Source of the DNA: Bacillus sp. ISL-34 | GTDB lineage: Bacteria; Bacillota; Bacilli; Bacillales; DSM-1321 | DNA: 64,000 nt | Direction of reading: 5' to 3' | NCBI RefSeq assembly: GCF_018613325.1 | Contig: NZ_JAGGQJ010000002.1 | Location: forward strand, 124,001-188,000 | Shown here: positions 61,029 to 64,000 of the stretch, in pieces | How positions within the stretch are numbered: the stretch's first letter is position 1 | Layout: the number at the start of each line of letters is the position of its first letter | Position numbers and translations under genes: made by a program | The notes under the pieces: generated by a model | Told to the model about the DNA's origin: nothing | What the model saw: the letters and a program-made list of their open reading frames with translations, nothing else | Databases searched by the model: none

Positions 61029-62453
61029 TCATGGAATTATTTCAAAAACAGCGCCTTGGTTAAAATCAGTCACTTTCATAGAGCCATAAACCGCTAAATA
61101 TAATCTGGTTTGATTCAGATTCGTTCCCAAACTAACATAATAGGCTGATTGGGACCCAAAATCATAATCGGTTTGTATCACACTAAAATCATTTTGTTCA
61201 CCATTTGGTTTTACGATGGTATAAGCTAAAGCACCTCTAACCTGAGGTTGAGATCCTTTCCGGGCAAGATCGGTAAACACAACGCTTCCTGTTAAACCAG
61301 GGATTCTTTTTCCCATATAGGCTTGCACTCCTGTAAGTGCAGTTCCTCCAAACTTATCGGGTCTGGTATCTTTATGAAAATAACTAGTTAAAGGCTGAAG
61401 ACGACTCCCTGAAAGTGTTATTGCTTCATTGTAATAAGCAATTGTTTTCTCATCCAAAGTCGGATTATCATTGCAGCCTCTTATAATCGAAGCAGGAAAA
61501 GCACCTTCCCAACCCCGCCAGCCAAAGTTAATAAATCCTTCTTTGTCAGGTTCAGAATTCATGAAAGAAGCTTGAACAAGCTGAGTAACCGGTATTGGTT
61601 TATAATGAACGAATGAAAAAATCGACTCGACCAAACTCTGGCCGACATTTCCCGCATATTTAATATATTGATTATAAAACCTTTGAAATGAAATGCCTGG
61701 TAAATTGCGAACCCCTTTAGCCATTACCATGAGCGTTTCCTGAATAGTTGTGGGAAGTTCATTAAAACGTGTGACAATGGGTGGATCATTGATGGATATA
61801 TTCTTACCTACATCAATTTCAATTATTTTACCGGCGATTTCCAGATCGTCCTGGCTTAAGTTAAATGGATCATAGCCTGATCCGCCATCTCCGGTTGTTA
61901 AAACAAGGTTTCCTGTTTCAGGTGAAAAGTTTAAACTATTGACCCCATTATGATTTGAAAATGGTCTTCTTAAGTTAAGTAATGTCCGTCTTTTTTGGGG
62001 TAGACCATTCGTGTGTAAAGTCCATTCTTCAATTGTATCAATATGATCATATTGAGTTTCCCTATTTATCCACCTTAGGTTTAAGGTTCTAGGATCACAC
62101 GGGTTAGGCTTAAAAGATTCAGGAATAGCACCTGGTCCTTGTGTTCCAGCTACTGAATAATGAAGATAAAACAGACCGTTATAATAAAATTCGGGGTGAA
62201 ACGCTAGCCCTAGCAATCCCCGTTCATCATATCCGCCACCAGAAACACCTAGTTTTAGGATTCGCGGGCGAATATCTAAAAAAGTCCTTATATCTCCATT
62301 TCCTATGTAAAAGATCTCTCCTACCTGGGTTGCAATAAATAATTTTTCAATTGAGTCACCTGGAAGTATGGTTGTTTTCAAAACAGTAGGTAAATTTAAC
62401 TTACTTGCAATGGGCTGTAAACCAACCGTAACTTTTATCAACTGACTTCGCAT
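61029..62453 (-). CDS. PQQ-dependent sugar dehydrogenase (glucose/sorbosone dehydrogenase-like)
   Basis: 474 residues with a six-bladed propeller pattern: VTVGLQPIASKLNLPTVLKT at the start, ERGLLGLAFHPEFYYNGLFY near residue 76, NHNGVNSLNFSPETGNLVLT near 170, and EGFINFGWRGWEGAFP later. This is the GSDH/soluble-glucose-dehydrogenase family, which binds PQQ and oxidises sugars. No signal peptide is visible from the ATG at 62453, and its ribosome site AGGAAGG touches the start, so the real N-terminus may be further upstream (see the overlapping frame at 62401-62658). No PQQ synthesis genes are nearby. Confidence 0.82.
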   Translation of the reverse strand: MRSQLIKVTVGLQPIASKLNLPTVLKTTILPGDSIEKLFIATQVGEIFYIGNGDIRTFLDIRPRILKLGVSGGGYDERGLLGLAFHPEFYYNGLFYLHYSVAGTQGPGAIPESFKPNPCDPRTLNLRWINRETQYDHIDTIEEWTLHTNGLPQKRRTLLNLRRPFSNHNGVNSLNFSPETGNLVLTTGDGGSGYDPFNLSQDDLEIAGKIIEIDVGKNISINDPPIVTRFNELPTTIQETLMVMAKGVRNLPGISFQRFYNQYIKYAGNVGQSLVESIFSFVHYKPIPVTQLVQASFMNSEPDKEGFINFGWRGWEGAFPASIIRGCNDNPTLDEKTIAYYNEAITLSGSRLQPLTSYFHKDTRPDKFGGTALTGVQAYMGKRIPGLTGSVVFTDLARKGSQPQVRGALAYTIVKPNGEQNDFSVIQTDYDFGSQSAYYVSLGTNLNQTRLYLAVYGSMKVTDFNQGAVFEIIP

Positions 62454-62658
62454 CCTTCCTATTGTTTTCTTTTATAAGAATATGATTAGTACTATCTATT
62501 AGTACCAAATTAGCCCGGGGAATCTGATAAGGCATTGCACCACTTTCCGCACGAGCGTAATTAAACTGTAGGAGTGCGTTAGTTGAACTAAAATAAGTGG
62601 AATTTTTTAGTTTTACGTCAGCCATAGTTGGAGTTATGACTCCATTTATTTGCTGCAA
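62401..62658 (-). CDS. Overlapping 85-residue frame, possibly the separated N-terminus of the dehydrogenase
   Basis: A TTG-started frame, with an internal ATG at codon 12 (MADVKLKNSTYFSSTNALLQ), overlaps the dehydrogenase by 53 bases in another phase. It contains NLVLIDSTNHILIKENNR and has no signal peptide. It may be a distinct small protein or an N-terminal domain cut off by a one-base frameshift near 62450. The ribosome site before the TTG is poor. Low confidence. Confidence 0.35.
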   Translation of the reverse strand: MQQINGVITPTMADVKLKNSTYFSSTNALLQFNYARAESGAMPYQIPRANLVLIDSTNHILIKENNRKDAKSVDKSYGWFTAHCK

Positions 62659-62996
62659 TTGAAATAATTGAGTACAAGTTAAGTGATATATTACTGATTA
62701 GCAGTTTGAGCCTGTATGGTGTTTCTATTGTTTGTATGATTATGGCTGTATAAAGGAAAGAAAAAATAAGATAAAAAACATGGTTTTGACTTCCATAAGG
62801 CTAAATGACTTTGCGTTTCATGAAAATTACAAAGGCGCTGGCCGGTTTGGGAAAATTCTGAAAAATAAAAAATATATTATTGACTTATGTCTAAGTTGTT
62901 ATGTATTATGTATACATAACACATATGGAGTTTTAGCCAATCATATAGATTCAAATTGTTCATATTGTAAAGACTTATCAAAAAGGACGGATTAAT
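62659..62996. other. Region between the dehydrogenase and the GntR regulator
   Basis: About 340 bases. An 87-codon plus-strand frame (62732-62995) lacks a ribosome site and spans the promoter of the regulator, so I reject it. The rest holds the operator and promoter described separately. Confidence 0.4.
62880..62919 (+). promoter_or_regulatory. Promoter and palindromic operator of the GntR regulator
   Basis: TTGACT (62880) - 18 bp - TATTAT (62904) is a good promoter. The 14-bp perfect palindrome TTATGTATACATAA (62906-62919) covers the -10 region, as expected for an autoregulated GntR/FCD protein, whose sites often centre on GTATAC. Confidence 0.65.
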
Positions 62997-63668
62997 ATGG
63001 CAGGAATTCATTTAAAACCAATCGAAAAGGAAAAAACCACGCAAGATAAAGTTTATAAGCAAATAAAAAAAGCCATTTTATTTGGTGGTATTACCAGTGA
63101 TGAAATATTTACAGAAGTTCAATTAGCGGAAAGGTTAAATACTTCAAGGACGCCGGTAAGGGCAGCTATACAAGATTTGGTGAAGGAAGGATTGCTTGTT
63201 TCCATTCCAAGGAAGGGTTTAACGGTAAGAAAGATTACACCAGAGGAACAGGATGAAATCTTTTTACTAAGAAGTGCTATTGAAGTTGAATCGGTGAAAA
63301 AACTAACAAAAGAAATTACATCACCTGAACAACTGAGGTTACTTAAATTAATTCTGAAGCAACAAGAAGAAGCATTGCAAAATGATGATGCTATTAGTTT
63401 TATCAGGCTGGACCATGAATTTCATATCTCGCTGACAAGGCTAGCAAACTTCACCATAATAGAGCAAGTTTTGAACAATCTTCATAACCTTACTCAGCTT
63501 ATGGGTTTAAAAGCAGTCAGTAAACATGGGAGAATGAAAAATGTTTTAATGGAACATACTCAGATTATCCAAGCCTTAGAGGAGAAAAATCCCGAACTGG
63601 CTTCACAGGCGATTTTAAACCATTTAGAAAAAACAAAAGAAACATTAATTATTGTTGATAATTCCTGA
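62997..63668 (+). CDS. GntR-family transcriptional regulator (FCD type)
   Basis: 223 residues. The N-terminal winged helix is FTEVQLAERLNTSRTPVRAA followed by LVKEGLLVSIPRKGLTVRKI. The FCD ligand domain follows (FLLRSAIEVESVKKLTKEIT, RLDHEFHISLTRLANF with the Asp/His metal ligands, and LMEHTQIIQALEEKNPELAS). FCD regulators respond to organic acids or sugar acids. AAAAAGGACGGATTAAT precedes the ATG. The gene it controls probably lies right of the window, next to a cre-like site; the dehydrogenase is the other candidate. Confidence 0.9.
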   Translation: MAGIHLKPIEKEKTTQDKVYKQIKKAILFGGITSDEIFTEVQLAERLNTSRTPVRAAIQDLVKEGLLVSIPRKGLTVRKITPEEQDEIFLLRSAIEVESVKKLTKEITSPEQLRLLKLILKQQEEALQNDDAISFIRLDHEFHISLTRLANFTIIEQVLNNLHNLTQLMGLKAVSKHGRMKNVLMEHTQIIQALEEKNPELASQAILNHLEKTKETLIIVDNS

Positions 63669-64000
63669 TTTTCTATCAAATGCTTGAAGGGAGGGATTGC
63701 TCCTAGTAAAAGGCAGTTTACTAAACTCCGGGAATTAGAATAAACTTCAGCCTATGAAATTGATGATTTTTACTCAAGGTCAAACCAATTCTTTTTCACC
63801 TTTAGAGCAAAAGCCTTGTGAAAATTCTTCCGAATGCTTTTTCCTTGGTTTTTGCTTAGATAGTAAGCCATAGTGTTGGAAGATCCGTCTATAGTTCATT
63901 GCAAATGAAAGCGTTTACCCGTCGTTAATGTTCATAGGTAAAGAGTAAAGGATATGAAGGTCGATATGTCATGTCTTTACCTACCATAATTACATGATTG
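63669..64000. other. Non-coding end of window with a cre-like site
   Basis: No ORF recognised in about 330 bases. TGAAAGCGTTTACC at 63906-63919 matches 13 of 14 positions of the CcpA cre consensus TGWAANCGNTNWCA, suggesting a catabolite-controlled gene just beyond the window. Confidence 0.5.

Noticed and set aside
62732-62995. 87-residue plus-strand frame before the GntR gene
   Set aside because: It runs through the clear promoter and operator of the regulator, and has no ribosome site.

Overview
The window comes from a low-GC, Gram-positive, endospore-forming Bacillaceae chromosome. Evidence includes strong AGGAGG ribosome sites, frequent TTG/GTG starts, SpoVR, AdeR/ald, BdbC, a Bce-type peptide-resistance module and CcpA-like cre sites. 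Gene order around 7.5-22 kb follows the Bacillus subtilis yhcT-yhcU-yhcX-pgcA-azr-yhdB-spoVR order as I remember it, with local insertions and losses. A Peribacillus / 'Bacillus simplex'-type genome is my guess, not something the sequence proves.

Layout. 0-5.4 kb, minus strand: the first codons of alanine dehydrogenase, an EcsC-family protein, the PucR-type regulator AdeR, and two near-duplicate Pit phosphate permeases around one DUF47 (PhoU-like) partner. 5.8-22.2 kb: housekeeping and stress genes (aldo/keto reductase, GlsB-like membrane protein, RluA-type pseudouridine synthase, disulfide-bond pair, GNAT-nitrilase fusion, phosphoglucomutase, azoreductase, M14 peptidase, radical SAM/SPASM protein), a 42-bp tandem-repeat array at about 17.6-17.9 kb, an RpiR regulator with an AmhX-like amidohydrolase, a deletion scar made of two gene remnants, and SpoVR. 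22.2-28.0 kb: an arsenic-type resistance island in two blocks separated by a resolvase remnant. Block 1 is an ArsN-like acetyltransferase with a nonsense codon, a 66-aa unknown, a Cys-rich MarR regulator and an ArsO/ArsV-like flavoprotein; block 2 is arsR-arsB-arsC. 28-31 kb: a SurA-like lipoprotein and a secreted esterase-like hydrolase in long non-coding surroundings.

31.2-46.6 kb is the most striking part: a fully plus-strand catabolic cluster. It encodes an aromatic-acid MFS transporter, a DUF3237 protein, a GAF-PucR regulator, a full set of CoA-dependent side-chain beta-oxidation enzymes (ligase, acyl-CoA dehydrogenase, hydratase, 3-hydroxyacyl-CoA dehydrogenase, thiolase), a 4HBT thioesterase, an FAD aromatic hydroxylase, a gentisate 1,2-dioxygenase-like double cupin, a fumarylpyruvate-hydrolase-like FAH protein and a 185-aa protein of unknown family. 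Read together they suggest shortening of a hydroxyphenylpropanoid (hydroxycinnamate or hydroxyphenylpropionate) to a hydroxybenzoyl-CoA, release or hydroxylation to gentisate, and ring cleavage to pyruvate and fumarate. The substrate is inferred.

46.7-64 kb: a two-component system with a VTT membrane protein, two very small ORFs, an Lrp regulator, a split chromate transporter, an EamA exporter, a Bce-type module (regulator and kinase convergent with the ABC transporter, with a candidate BceR box), a frameshifted truncated hemoglobin, a secreted cupredoxin, a membrane protein, a PQQ-type sugar dehydrogenase and a GntR/FCD regulator with a palindromic operator. I saw no tRNA, rRNA, CRISPR array or intact insertion sequence. 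At least four genes are broken or remnants, concentrated at 20-25 kb.
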